Origin: Gammaproteobacteria bacterium
GTDB taxonomy: Bacteria; Pseudomonadota; Gammaproteobacteria; Xanthomonadales; Rhodanobacteraceae
NCBI GenBank assembly: GCA_004295005.1
Contig: SHNG01000107.1
Location: 20,806-84,805 of the forward strand
DNA length: 64,000 bases
Reading direction: 5' to 3'
The notes under the pieces: generated by a model
Told to the model about the DNA's origin: nothing
Databases searched by the model: none
What the model saw: the letters and a program-made list of their open reading frames with translations, nothing else
Position numbers and translations under genes: made by a program
In this document: positions 17,355-26,105 of the stretch, piece by piece
Layout: the number at the start of each line of letters is the position of its first letter
Numbering within the stretch: the stretch's first letter is position 1

Positions 17355-18155
17355 TCATGCGTCTTCCCCGATCAGCCTTTGCAAGTACTGGTCGGCATCG
17401 ATCTGCACGTCACGCGGGCGCCGGTTGAGCAGATCCTGGATGCGTTCGTTGTCGGAAGCGCGCACCTCGGTGGTGCTGCCGGTCATCAACACCTTGCCCT
17501 GATCGAGCACGGTGATGCTGTCGGCGATCTTGAATGCACTTTCCAGCTCATGGGTGACCACCACGATGGTCATGCGCAAGGCATCGCGCAGGCGCAGGAT
17601 CAATTCATCCAGCTCTGCCGAAACCACGGGGTCCAGACCCGCCGATGGCTCATCAAAAAACAACAGGCGCGGGTCCATCACGATCGCACGCGCCAGCGCC
17701 GCGCGCTTGACCATGCCACCGGAAAGCTGGCTCGGCATGAGGTCCTGGAAACCGCCCAGATTGACCACTTCAAGCTTGATGCCGGTCATGATGCGGATGG
17801 TCTGTTCGTCCAGCCGGGTGTGTTCGCGCAAGGGCAAGGCCACGTTGTCGCCCACCGTCATTGAGGTCAGCAGGGCGCCGCCCTGGAACGAAACCCCGAT
17901 GCGTTTGCGCACATCGAGCTTTTCGCGCTCGCTGGCCCGGGCCATGTCCACGCCGAACAGCTTGACCGTGCCGCCCGCCGGCCGATTCAGACCGAGCATG
18001 TGCCTGAGCAAGGTGCTCTTGCCCGAGCCCGAGCCGCCCATGATCACGCGGATCTCGCCGGCCTTCACGCTGAAGTCGACGCCATGCAGGATGCGCCGAC
18101 GGCCGTACCAGGCCTCCAGCTGTTCGACTTCGATCAAGGGCGCGGGGGTGTTCAT
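17355..18155 (-). CDS. MlaF-like ABC transporter ATP-binding protein
   Basis: Cytoplasmic ATPase that drives the MCE lipid transporter. 266 residues with Walker A (GGSGSGKST), Q-loop region, signature (LSGGMVKRAALARAI) and Walker B (LLFFDEPSAGLDP), followed by the VVTHELESAF switch His. The long insertion before the signature (VGDNVALPLREHT) and the C-terminal STTEVRASDNERIQDLLN are typical of MlaF. It starts 3 nt after the stop of the permease gene. In E. coli MlaF is bound by the STAS protein MlaB; a STAS gene lies in this operon. Confidence 0.93.
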   Translation of the reverse strand: MNTPAPLIEVEQLEAWYGRRRILHGVDFSVKAGEIRVIMGGSGSGKSTLLRHMLGLNRPAGGTVKLFGVDMARASEREKLDVRKRIGVSFQGGALLTSMTVGDNVALPLREHTRLDEQTIRIMTGIKLEVVNLGGFQDLMPSQLSGGMVKRAALARAIVMDPRLLFFDEPSAGLDPVVSAELDELILRLRDALRMTIVVVTHELESAFKIADSITVLDQGKVLMTGSTTEVRASDNERIQDLLNRRPRDVQIDADQYLQRLIGEDA

Positions 18156-18158
18156 CGT

Positions 18159-18956
18159 TCAGCGATTGAGGAAGAACGAAAAGATCATGTCGGCAACAAT
18201 GATCCAGCAGATGGAAACCACCACGGCGCGCGTGGTCGCGCGACCCACGCCTTCCGCGCCCCCGGTGACCGAAAAACCCGTGCTGACTCCGATCAGGGTG
18301 ATCAGCAGGGCGAACACGGCGCTCTTGGCGATACCCTGCCCGACATCACCCGGCGTCAGCAGTGACATGGTCTGCAACATGTAGGCGGTGGGCGTGAGGT
18401 TGAGCGCAGGGGCGCTGTACAGCGCTGCCCCGAAGATCGCCACGGCATCGGCCAGAACGGTCAGCAAGGGCAGCATGACCAGCATCGCGATCAAGGCCGG
18501 CGCCACCAGGTAGCGCACCGGATCAATGCCGATCACCGCCAGCGCATCGACTTCCTGGGAAACGGTCATGGAACCGATGCGCGCGGCCAATGCTGATCCG
18601 GATCGCCCGGCGACGAGAATGGCGGTGATCAGGGCGCCGAACTCGCGGGTCACCGACTTGGCCACCGCGATCACCACCTGCGACTGCGCGCCGAATTCGC
18701 TGAGCGCGGCAACAAACTGGATGCCGAGCATGATGCCGACGGTAAACGCCAGCAGGCAGACGATGGGCAGGGCATCGACGCCGAACTGGCGCATCTGCTC
18801 GAACACCGCACGCAAGCGCAAGGGTTGGCCCGCCCGCCAGCCAAACAGGGTCAGGCGCAGCGCATCAACCAGCAACATCGCCGCATAGCCCATGCCCGCC
18901 AGGGCAGCAACGGCGCTGCGCCCCAATTGCGCCAATGGGCGCGTCAGGGCTTCCAC
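18159..18956 (-). CDS. MlaE-like ABC transporter permease
   Basis: Integral membrane permease of the MCE lipid transporter. 265 residues with about five hydrophobic helices. MlaE marks include FGVDALPIVCLLAFTVGIMLGIQ and REFGALITAILVAGRSGSALAARIGSMTVSQEVDAL, the coupling-helix segment contacted by the ATPase. GTG 18956 lies inside the end of the STAS gene (13-bp overlap), so translation is coupled. Together with the downstream ATPase and MCE gene it makes an Mla-type system. Confidence 0.93.
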   Translation of the reverse strand: MEALTRPLAQLGRSAVAALAGMGYAAMLLVDALRLTLFGWRAGQPLRLRAVFEQMRQFGVDALPIVCLLAFTVGIMLGIQFVAALSEFGAQSQVVIAVAKSVTREFGALITAILVAGRSGSALAARIGSMTVSQEVDALAVIGIDPVRYLVAPALIAMLVMLPLLTVLADAVAIFGAALYSAPALNLTPTAYMLQTMSLLTPGDVGQGIAKSAVFALLITLIGVSTGFSVTGGAEGVGRATTRAVVVSICWIIVADMIFSFFLNR

Positions 18957-19300
18957 ACCGGCACGCTCGCCGCTTCGGGAATGGCGCTGGCATCCGCCAC
19001 GATCGGCAACACCCGGTCCAGTCGCGCCAGCTCGAGTACCGAGCGCACCGCAGTGCTGACCGCGACCAGGGCAAATCCGCCCTGCTTCGTGCGCGCATTC
19101 TGGAAGCCTTCCACCAATGCGGCAATGCCCGATGAATCGATGTAGCTGACCTCGCTGAGCACCACACCGACCTTGCGACTGAGCTTCTGCGCATCGAGTA
19201 CGGCTTCACGCACCTGCTGTGACCAGGACAGATCCACTTCTCCGCGCAGCCGGATGAGGGTCAACTCGGCCGAACTCTCTTTCTCGATGCCGTTGTTCAT
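18944..19300 (-). CDS. STAS-domain protein (MlaB-like / anti-sigma-factor-antagonist type)
   Basis: 118 residues, a single STAS domain. It has the SpoIIAA-type phosphoacceptor motif SYIDSSGIAALVE with Ser56 after the Asp, as in anti-sigma-factor antagonists. Its position fits MlaB, the STAS subunit that binds MlaF: it overlaps the MlaE gene by 13 bp and the upstream kinase/phosphatase gene by 4 bp. It could therefore be both the regulatory subunit of the transporter and the substrate of the adjoining kinase and phosphatase domains. The family is seen in the sequence; the dual role is inferred. Confidence 0.88.
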   Translation of the reverse strand: MNNGIEKESSAELTLIRLRGEVDLSWSQQVREAVLDAQKLSRKVGVVLSEVSYIDSSGIAALVEGFQNARTKQGGFALVAVSTAVRSVLELARLDRVLPIVADASAIPEAASVPVWKP

Positions 19301-20994
19301 TCCCGTATTTCCCCAACATGGTCGCGATCACCGATGCGCTTGCGCATGGTCAGCCGGTTGCCGCACCCGCACGGCATACCGCACAAGCTCCATTCATCCA
19401 TGACCTGTTCCATCAACGCAACCCCCAAGCCACCGGAGCGGCATTCGCCCAGCGGCTTGGCCTTGATCGTTTCCGGATCCACCGCCGGCGCCGAGTCGGA
19501 AATCACGAATTCCAGTAACGCGCCATCGCGACTGACGCGCAGGTCGATATCGCCGCGTTGTCCTGGTCCATAGGCATGCCGGATGACGTTGCAACACGCC
19601 TCATCCACCACCAGGACCAGTTGGTCACGCAGCGCATTTTCCACACCTGCGTCATCCAGCGCGCTGCGCAAGCGGTTGCGGATGTCGCGCATCTGCTCGG
19701 CCTGTGCCGGGAAACGTCGCTTGAGCAGCACTTCCGGCCCCTGCGCCTGCATGCGCTCGACCAGCAGCAAGGTCGTATCGTCGACCAGGCGCAAGTGCTT
19801 CAATTCTGTAACCATGCCGCGCAGCCGCGGTTCGGCGGAGGCTCCCGCGTGGCGCTGGATCAAGGCGCGCACGCCTTCAGCTCCAATCGTCTGGCGCTGC
19901 GCATCGCGCACGTCGGTCAGGCCATCGGAAAAGCAGTAAAGGGAAGCCCCGCGCAGGTCGATGCGGTTGGCCTCGAAGCTCATGCCCGGCAGGATCCCGA
20001 GCGGTGCGCCACCGGACAGGTATTCGGTGAACTCGCCATCCTTGTAGCGCAGGGCGGGCGGGAATCCCGCCGCGGCAATTTCCACTTGCTCGCCATTGCG
20101 ATCGCACTGGCCAACCAGGGCGCAGACGAATCGACCTTCGAGGCTGGTCTGGCACAGCTCCTCGTTGACTCGCACCAGCCATTCGGAAGGTGAGGTGCCC
20201 TCCTTGCCGACCCAGCGCAACAAGGAGGCCGCACGCACCATCAGCAGCGCCGCATCCAGTCCCTTGCCGGAAACATCGCCAATGACGAAGCCGATGCGGC
20301 CATCGGCCAGGTCGAAGTAATCGTAGAAATCCCCCGAGATCTCGTGTGCGGGAAGATTCATGCCGAGCAGGGGAAAGCCGTCACGACGGCGCTTGGGCAG
20401 CAGCGACTTCTGCATGCGCCGGGCAAGGTCGAATTCGCGCTTCATGCGCGCCTGCTGGACCAGTTCGTGCGCCATGCGCGCATTGTTGATGGCCAGCGAA
20501 GTCGGTGCGGCAACCAGGCGCAGGATCTCTGCATCCTCGGCGCTGAAGGTGCCGCCACTGCGCTTGTTGACCACTTCCAGCGCGCCGATCGGACCATTGG
20601 CGGTGGACAGCGGAGCACACAGCAAGCTGCGCGTGATGAAGCCGGTATCGCTGTCGTTGCTGCGATCCACGCGTGCATCACTGGCGGCATCAGCCACGAT
20701 CTGGCTGGCATTCTCGGCGACGCAACGGCCGACGACGCCTTGCCCGAGCGGAATGCGCAGTCCGGCAATATCGATTGGCCCCACGCACACGCGGCATTCC
20801 AGCATGCCTTCGCCTTCGGCGAGCAGGAACAGCGAGGCAGCCTCGGCATCCATGAATTCGGCAATGCGCTTGACCGCCTCGCTCAGGGTCTGTCGCAAGT
20901 CCAGGGAGACGGCAAGGGCGGCGGAAAGATCAGCCAGAAAGACCAGGGCCCGCGCTTCGCTGTGGGCAGCCAGGCGAGCTTGCACGGCTGCCAT
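19297..20994 (-). CDS. GAF / PP2C-type phosphatase / HATPase partner-switching protein
   Basis: 565 residues with three domains. A GAF sensor (about 15-170) comes first. A SpoIIE/RsbU-like PP2C phosphatase (about 205-405) has all its metal-binding acidic residues in SGDFYDYFDL, GDVSGKGLDAALLM, FSDGLTD and DDTTLLLV. An RsbW-like HATPase kinase domain (about 425-555) has the N-box VDEACCNVIRHAYG and the G2 loop GGLGVALMEQV; its G1 box reads SDSAPAVDP, with Ala where Gly is usual. RsbW-type kinases phosphorylate STAS proteins and RsbU-type phosphatases reverse this; here both are on one chain and the STAS gene overlaps by 4 bp. No sigma factor is nearby. Confidence 0.92.
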   Translation of the reverse strand: MAAVQARLAAHSEARALVFLADLSAALAVSLDLRQTLSEAVKRIAEFMDAEAASLFLLAEGEGMLECRVCVGPIDIAGLRIPLGQGVVGRCVAENASQIVADAASDARVDRSNDSDTGFITRSLLCAPLSTANGPIGALEVVNKRSGGTFSAEDAEILRLVAAPTSLAINNARMAHELVQQARMKREFDLARRMQKSLLPKRRRDGFPLLGMNLPAHEISGDFYDYFDLADGRIGFVIGDVSGKGLDAALLMVRAASLLRWVGKEGTSPSEWLVRVNEELCQTSLEGRFVCALVGQCDRNGEQVEIAAAGFPPALRYKDGEFTEYLSGGAPLGILPGMSFEANRIDLRGASLYCFSDGLTDVRDAQRQTIGAEGVRALIQRHAGASAEPRLRGMVTELKHLRLVDDTTLLLVERMQAQGPEVLLKRRFPAQAEQMRDIRNRLRSALDDAGVENALRDQLVLVVDEACCNVIRHAYGPGQRGDIDLRVSRDGALLEFVISDSAPAVDPETIKAKPLGECRSGGLGVALMEQVMDEWSLCGMPCGCGNRLTMRKRIGDRDHVGEIRE

Positions 20995-20998
20995 CTGT

Positions 20999-21790
20999 CT
21001 ACTCCTCGCCGCGCTCGTTGCCGCGCAGGGCGCGTTTTTCGCGTGAGCGGCGCAATCCCCACAGCGTCATCACCGGTCCGGAAAGCAGGTACAGCACGCC
21101 AATCGCAAACAGCACCCGCGGTGGATCGATGACCAGGGCAACAATGATCAGCAGGGCTGCGGGAATCCACACAAACGGCACCTGGTCCGAACCCGGCCAG
21201 GATTTGAAACTGAAATAGCGGAAGTTGCTGACCATCAGCAGGCCGGCCAGCACCGCGACGAACGGGGTGAAGAACTGGACATCGATGCCGCTCAGGTCGA
21301 ACTTCTCGATGGTCCATACGAAGGCCATGCAGAATCCCGCGGCGGCCGGGCTTGCCAGTCCCTGGAAGTAGCGCTTGTCGGCCACGCCGACCTGGGTGTT
21401 GAAACGGGCCAGGCGCATGGCGGCACAAGCCGCGTAAATGAAGGCAGCCGACCAGCCGGCCTTGCCCCAAAGGGATCCATACTCGGTCAAGGACGACAGT
21501 GACCAGGTGTACATGACCAGGGCCGGGGCGAGGCCAAAGCTCACCAGATCCGAAAGGGAGTCGTACTGAACGCCAAAATCGCTCTGCGTGCCGGTGAGCC
21601 GGGCCACTCGGCCATCAAGGCCATCGAGGATGCCGGCGATGAAAACGGCCAGGGCCGCCTCGGAATAGCGCCCACCAATGGAAGCCACGATTGCGTAGAA
21701 ACCCGCAAACATGGCGGCGGTGGTGAACAGGTTGGGCAGCAGGTAGATACCGCGGGGCCGCTTGCGTGCTGGAGTGGGCACTTCTGCCAT
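20999..21790 (-). CDS. pssA: CDP-diacylglycerol-serine O-phosphatidyltransferase
   Basis: Integral membrane enzyme that makes phosphatidylserine, the precursor of phosphatidylethanolamine. About 263 residues from ATG 21790 (a TTG at 21805 would add five). The CDP-alcohol phosphatidyltransferase motif is complete: DGLDGRVARLTGTQSDFG followed by YDSLSD, and about seven hydrophobic helices follow. The next gene starts 4 nt after the stop, so phosphatidylserine synthesis heads the operon that also encodes the partner-switching module and lipid transporter. Confidence 0.94.
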   Translation of the reverse strand: MAEVPTPARKRPRGIYLLPNLFTTAAMFAGFYAIVASIGGRYSEAALAVFIAGILDGLDGRVARLTGTQSDFGVQYDSLSDLVSFGLAPALVMYTWSLSSLTEYGSLWGKAGWSAAFIYAACAAMRLARFNTQVGVADKRYFQGLASPAAAGFCMAFVWTIEKFDLSGIDVQFFTPFVAVLAGLLMVSNFRYFSFKSWPGSDQVPFVWIPAALLIIVALVIDPPRVLFAIGVLYLLSGPVMTLWGLRRSREKRALRGNERGEE

Positions 21791-21926
21791 CGTGGATGCC
21801 GCCAAAAATTGTCTGGGACCAGTTTAACCGGATCGTGTTGGCCGCCGCGCTGGGCGGATCCGTTCCGGCGAGGCCGGGGAGCTGCGATCAAAGTCAGGCA
21901 AAATATGCGAATTCTTCGCGAAGTGC

Positions 21927-21955
21927 TTGTCAGATAACGAAACTAGTGCTATCCA
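21927..21955 (+). promoter_or_regulatory. Weak promoter candidate before the DUF4124 gene
   Basis: TTGTCA (21927-21932), 17-nt spacer, TATCCA (21950-21955). The -35 is one base off consensus and the -10 weak. It lies 54 bp upstream of the ATG at 22009 in the gap divergent from pssA. Confidence 0.3.
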
Positions 21956-22008
21956 ATGCGCTGTAATCAAGGTCCAACTGCCGGCTCGCACCGGCGCGGA
22001 GTCAAACC

Positions 22009-22425
22009 ATGAAGCACCCAATGCCTGCGCTGCTCATCCTGCTCGGCCTGGCTATCGCCCCTGTCGCCGCCCAGCAGGTCTATTCCTGGACCGATGCCAA
22101 CGGCACCAAGCATTTCTCGGACATGCCGCCGCCGCCCAATACCGCCTCCGCGCAGCGCCTCAACGTGCGCAGCGGCGTCACCACCACGCAAGCGGTGGAA
22201 GAACCCGCGGCAGAGGGCGAACCCGCAGCCGGTTCCGGCCCTGCCATGGCCGCCGCTGCCGGTTACAGCGACGCCGACATCAAGCGCAACTGTGCGGCCG
22301 CCCAGAAGAACCTCGAGCGTTACGAAGCCGCCAAGCCGGCAGAGGACGAGGAAGCCGAAGTCCAGACGCGCTACCAGGAAGGCCTGAGCAAGGTGCAATC
22401 GCAGATCAAGCTCTTCTGCGGCTGA
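22009..22425 (+). CDS. DUF4124 domain-containing secreted protein
   Basis: 138 residues. An N-terminal signal peptide (LLILLGLAIAPVAA, cleavage after VAA) leads into the short DUF4124 motif QQVYSWTDANGTKHFSDMPPP, a common periplasmic module of unknown function in beta- and gammaproteobacteria. The tail is Ala/Glu-rich, with two Cys (near NCAAAQKN and the final FCG) that could pair. It starts a plus-strand cluster divergent from pssA. No function can be assigned. Confidence 0.85.
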   Translation: MKHPMPALLILLGLAIAPVAAQQVYSWTDANGTKHFSDMPPPPNTASAQRLNVRSGVTTTQAVEEPAAEGEPAAGSGPAMAAAAGYSDADIKRNCAAAQKNLERYEAAKPAEDEEAEVQTRYQEGLSKVQSQIKLFCG

Positions 22426-22547
22426 CCTGAAATCAACGCGCGCCAGGGCGCATTCCTTGATCGAGTGAAATCTCGGCGCAGAACCATGCCATGCCGGGGT
22501 TTCGTTTCGAGTGAAGATTTTCTGAAATCCGTTCTGGAGGGATTGCC

Positions 22548-23216
22548 ATGCAGTTTGCGCGACTGATGCCTTTGCTTCTGGCGACCCTGATTCTCGGCGG
22601 CTGTGGTTACAACAAGATCCAGCGAGCCGACGAAGATGTGAAGGCACAAATGTCGGAGATGCTGAACCAGTACAAGCGTCGTGCCGAGCTCATCCCGACG
22701 TTGGTTGGCGCGGTAAGGGGCTTTGCCACCCAGGAACAGGAAGTGCTGCTCGGGGTGACTGAAGCGCGGGCCAAGGTCGGCAGCATTCAGGCCACGCCGG
22801 AACTGGTCAATGATGCCGCCGCCCTGGCCAAGTTCCAGGCCGCGCAGGGCGAACTGTCTTCTGCGCTGTCGCGCCTTCTGGTGGTCACCGAAAACTACCC
22901 CGAGCTCAAGTCCGACCAGGGCTTTCGTGACCTCCAGGTACAGCTCGAAGGTACCGAGAACCGCATCGCCGTCGCACGCAGCCACTACGTTCAATCCGTG
23001 CAAGCCTACAACGTGCTGGTGCGGGAGTTTCCGGTGAACCTGACGGCGAAGATGTTCGGTTACGAGGTGAAACCGAACTTTACGGTTGACGATGCCGAGG
23101 CCAAGGCCATCAGCAAACCGCCGGTGGTGGATTTTTCCGACCTTTCCACGCGCCATCCCAAGCCTGCGGGCAAGGAATCGGAACCCGCCGACTCACCACC
23201 CGCAAACAAGCCTTGA
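22548..23216 (+). CDS. LemA family lipoprotein
   Basis: 222 residues. The signal peptide ends in a lipobox (LILGGC), so the protein is lipid-anchored, followed by the LemA helical bundle: YNKIQRADEDVKAQMSEML, YKRRAELIPTLVGAVRGFA and SHYVQSVQAYNVLVREFPVNLTAKMFGY. A Pro-rich tail of about 35 residues is atypical. GGAGGG sits well upstream of the ATG. LemA and TPM-domain genes often occur together, as here: the next gene begins 9 bp on. The biochemical role is not established. Confidence 0.9.
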   Translation: MQFARLMPLLLATLILGGCGYNKIQRADEDVKAQMSEMLNQYKRRAELIPTLVGAVRGFATQEQEVLLGVTEARAKVGSIQATPELVNDAAALAKFQAAQGELSSALSRLLVVTENYPELKSDQGFRDLQVQLEGTENRIAVARSHYVQSVQAYNVLVREFPVNLTAKMFGYEVKPNFTVDDAEAKAISKPPVVDFSDLSTRHPKPAGKESEPADSPPANKP

Positions 23217-23225
23217 GGCTGCGCC

Positions 23226-24107
23226 ATGGCCGCGACGCTATCGCGTTGGCTGAGCCTGGCGTTTGCACTGTGTGCACTTCTGGGCGCGCATCCGCTGCGT
23301 GCCGATGTTGCGGTGCCACCCTTGCGCACGCATGTCACCGACCTCACCCGCACACTGAGCACTCAGCAGGCGCAGACGCTTGAAGAAAAGTTGCGCGCAC
23401 TGGAAGCGCGCAAGGGATCACAGCTGGTGATCCTGATCGTACCCAGCACACAACCCGAGGAAATCGAACAGTACGCGACCCGCGTGTTCGACACCTGGAA
23501 AGTTGGCCGCAAGAACGTGGACGATGGCGCAATCCTGCTGTGGGCCAAGAATGATCGCCGCGTTCGCATCGAAGTCGGTCGCGGCTTGGAGGGTGCCATT
23601 CCCGACGCGCTGGCCAATCGCATCCTGGATGAAACCCTGCTTCCCATGTTTCGCGAACAGGCCTGGTTCCAGGGTCTGGACCTGGCCACCGACCAGCTTA
23701 TCGACCTCATCAATGGGGAGGCCCTGCCGCCTCCACCGAATGCCGGTGACGCCTACGATGCAGCAAGCCAGAGGCAATGGATTGAACGCTATTTCCCGGT
23801 GTTGTTCTTTCTGCCCTTGGTGATTTTCATTGCCTCCTTCTGGCCACGCCAGCGTGAATTCTCTGCCTCGCTGGTCGCAGCGGGAGTCACCACTGCCTTT
23901 GCCTACAAGGCCATTGACCTGCCGATTGAATCCCTGCCCTGGGTTGGCCTCCTCTTTTTCCTGTTCGGCCTGCTCAGTGCATTCAATCTGATACCCGGCA
24001 CCGGATTTTCCACGGATCGCTCGGGTACCTGGAGCGGAGGTGGCGGAAGCAGCTGGGGCGGCGGTGGCGGCAGCTCGGCCGGTGGCGGCGCATCGGGGAG
24101 TTACTGA
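23226..24107 (+). CDS. TPM-domain membrane protein (YgcG type)
   Basis: 293 residues: signal peptide (to LRADV), a TPM domain (about 35-170, with VTDLTRTLSTQQAQTLEEKL, KNVDDGAILLWAKNDRRVRIEVG and GLEGAIPDALANRIL), two transmembrane segments (about 190-265) and a Gly/Ser-rich tail (WSGGGGSSWGGGGG...GSY). This is the standard architecture of the YgcG/TPM family found beside LemA. TPM domains have been reported as phosphatases in plants, but the bacterial role is unclear. The stop overlaps the next ATG by one base. Confidence 0.88.
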   Translation: MAATLSRWLSLAFALCALLGAHPLRADVAVPPLRTHVTDLTRTLSTQQAQTLEEKLRALEARKGSQLVILIVPSTQPEEIEQYATRVFDTWKVGRKNVDDGAILLWAKNDRRVRIEVGRGLEGAIPDALANRILDETLLPMFREQAWFQGLDLATDQLIDLINGEALPPPPNAGDAYDAASQRQWIERYFPVLFFLPLVIFIASFWPRQREFSASLVAAGVTTAFAYKAIDLPIESLPWVGLLFFLFGLLSAFNLIPGTGFSTDRSGTWSGGGGSSWGGGGGSSAGGGASGSY

Positions 24108-24613
24108 TGTCGCGCCTGCAACGCCTCGCCGCCAATCTGTTTCGAGCCTGGACGCTGGCCGAATCACAGTTTCCCGACCGCGTATTTGACTCTCTCGGGG
24201 CGCGAATTGGCGAACTGGAGGCAAGCCATCGCGGCGATATCGTGTTTGCAGTCGAAGCACGTCTCCCGCTCAAGGCGGTGGCACAGGGCTACACGGCCCG
24301 CCAGCGCGCCGAGGTGGTATTCGCGAATCTGGAAGTATGGGATTGCGAGGACAATGCCGGCGTGTTGATCTATGTGCTGCTTGCCGAACGCGCAATCGAG
24401 ATTGTTGCCGACCGCGGCGTTGCGCGCCTCGTACCGCAGGTTGACTGGGACAATCTTTGTGCAGAGGTAGCGCAGGCATTTGCGCGCGATGCGTTCGAGC
24501 AGGGTGCCATGACTGCAATCGAGACGGCTTCGGCACTGCTCACCCGGTACCTGCCGCGCCAGCCGGGTCAAGCCCGCACCAATGAGTTGGCCAATCGACC
24601 GGTGCTGTTGTGA
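24107..24613 (+). CDS. TPM-domain protein, cytoplasmic or peripheral
   Basis: 168 residues without a signal peptide or clear membrane helix. It carries a TPM-type domain (GDIVFAVEARLPL, ARQRAEVVFANLEVWDCEDNAGVLIYVLLAERAIEIVADRGVA). The next gene's C-terminal half is clearly paralogous (LAEQAIDLVADRGIA; both end in NEL-x(2)-x-VL), so the pair arose by duplication. The start overlaps the previous stop by one base and the stop overlaps the next GTG by 4 bp. Confidence 0.8.
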   Translation: MSRLQRLAANLFRAWTLAESQFPDRVFDSLGARIGELEASHRGDIVFAVEARLPLKAVAQGYTARQRAEVVFANLEVWDCEDNAGVLIYVLLAERAIEIVADRGVARLVPQVDWDNLCAEVAQAFARDAFEQGAMTAIETASALLTRYLPRQPGQARTNELANRPVLL

Positions 24614-25557
24614 AACCGAATTCTGAAAGCCAGTCAGACCTTGGCAAGCGCGTGCTTGCGGGCGTGGCCTTGCTGGCCGTTTGCGGTGGGCTGCTGGCCG
24701 CCCAGGCACGCTGGCATTTTGCTTCGGTCAACCCGCTGGTTTTCAGTTTTTTCATCGTGCTTGCCTTGCTCTACGTTGGCGGACCACGCTACCGCCGCTT
24801 GCCGATCATTGCGCACGTGGCCATCTATACCGCGGTGGCAACCCTGGTGATGCTTCTGCTCGGAGCCGCGCCGTGGGTCGCGCTGGCCATCCCGCTCACC
24901 TTGTTTGCGCTGTTCCTGCGCGTCTCATGGGAAAACATGTTGCACGGCGGCCGCGCGCCCAGGTCCACGCGTCGCAACGATGGCGCGTCACGCAATTCGG
25001 TCAGCCTTTCGAAAAGCGGCATGGACAAGGCAAAGCCCAAGTCCACCCGCTGGCAGACGTTTCTGCGCGTCGTGCGGCACAGCCTGCTTGCGCCCTGGCA
25101 TGCCCGTGCCTGGCATGCGGATGCCCTGCAGAGGGCAATCCGCGACTGCATCGCTCGCTCCGAACTCACGCACCTGGGCGAGATCGTGGTTGCCATCGAG
25201 ACGCGCTGGGTCACCCTCGACATTCGCAACGGGATGACCCCGGCGCAGAACGCGCGCAATCGCTTTGCCGAACTCGGGGTGTGGAATACCGAACTCAACA
25301 ATGGCGTGCTGATCCATGTGACCCTGGCTGAGCAGGCCATTGACCTGGTGGCGGACCGCGGAATTGCGTCACGCGTTGATACTGCGAAGTGGCAGGAAAT
25401 TGCCGACTCGCTGGCGCTGAGCTGCAAGCAGGGCTCGATTCAAGATGGCCTGCTCGCCGCCATCGAATCGGTCGGGCAACTGTTGCATGCGCACTTCCCT
25501 GCCGATGCCGACCAGATAACCCCGAATGAGTTGGGCGATGGCATGGTGCTGACGTGA
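24610..25557 (+). CDS. Membrane protein with C-terminal TPM domain
   Basis: 315 residues from GTG 24610 (GTGA overlap). Residues 1-110 hold three or four hydrophobic helices (GVALLAVCGGLLAA; VFSFFIVLALLYVGG; AIYTAVATLVMLLLG; VALAIPLTLFALFL). After a basic linker, residues about 155-315 are a TPM domain paralogous to the preceding gene (GEIVVAIETRW; FAELGVWNTELNNGVLIHVTLAEQAIDLV). The cluster thus has three TPM proteins plus LemA. Function is unknown; the helices suggest it presents the TPM domain at the membrane. Confidence 0.75.
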   Translation: MKPNSESQSDLGKRVLAGVALLAVCGGLLAAQARWHFASVNPLVFSFFIVLALLYVGGPRYRRLPIIAHVAIYTAVATLVMLLLGAAPWVALAIPLTLFALFLRVSWENMLHGGRAPRSTRRNDGASRNSVSLSKSGMDKAKPKSTRWQTFLRVVRHSLLAPWHARAWHADALQRAIRDCIARSELTHLGEIVVAIETRWVTLDIRNGMTPAQNARNRFAELGVWNTELNNGVLIHVTLAEQAIDLVADRGIASRVDTAKWQEIADSLALSCKQGSIQDGLLAAIESVGQLLHAHFPADADQITPNELGDGMVLT

Positions 25558-26024
25558 ACGACCCCATCCAGAGCGTGCTGGGCACCAGTCCTTCCGCATT
25601 GGCGGCCTGGCTGTTTTTCAGCATTTTTGCCGCTTTTCTGCTCGGCATGACCTGTGAAACCCTGCGTATTCCCAAGCGCCTGCGACCTGTCGTGGTTGCG
25701 CCGACGGTGCTCGCTGCATGCTGGGCGTTGGATTCACCCTGGCAACTGCTGCCGATCATTGCCTTGCTTGCAGCGGGTACTGCCTGGATGTTGGCAAGGA
25801 TGACCGTCAAGCATTACGTCAAGGTCCTCGGTCGCGATCACGCGGTGAACTATTCGCAGGTCAAAGGGGGCATCAGGGAGCGGTTGCACGGGGAGGCTGC
25901 GGCTCTGCGCAAGGCACTGGTGCAGAATGATTCCCCATCGGTGGCCGATGCGCCGCAGGTGTCCGCTGAATCTGCTTCCATCCGGGCTCCCCACGCAGTT
26001 CGAGTCGTCAGCGCACGCTGGTAA
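25554..26024 (+). CDS. Hypothetical inner-membrane protein
   Basis: 156 residues from GTG 25554 (GTGA overlap with the preceding stop). Two or three hydrophobic helices are near the N-terminus (LAAWLFFSIFAAFLLGM; VVVAPTVLAACWA; LLPIIALLAAGTAWML), followed by a hydrophilic basic tail. I do not recognise a family. The overlapping start makes it the last gene of the LemA/TPM transcript. Confidence 0.6.
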   Translation: MNDPIQSVLGTSPSALAAWLFFSIFAAFLLGMTCETLRIPKRLRPVVVAPTVLAACWALDSPWQLLPIIALLAAGTAWMLARMTVKHYVKVLGRDHAVNYSQVKGGIRERLHGEAAALRKALVQNDSPSVADAPQVSAESASIRAPHAVRVVSARW

Positions 26025-26105
26025 GGATCCGATCAAGGTCTCTGGATCGTTCCCGCGAAGCCTGCTTCTGTAGAATGACGGGTTTCCTTCGTCCGAACCG
26101 ACCCC

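Noticed and set aside
16488-17864. 458-residue plus-strand frame opposite the MlaD- and MlaF-like genes
   Set aside because: Antisense shadow; both minus-strand genes have full family motifs.
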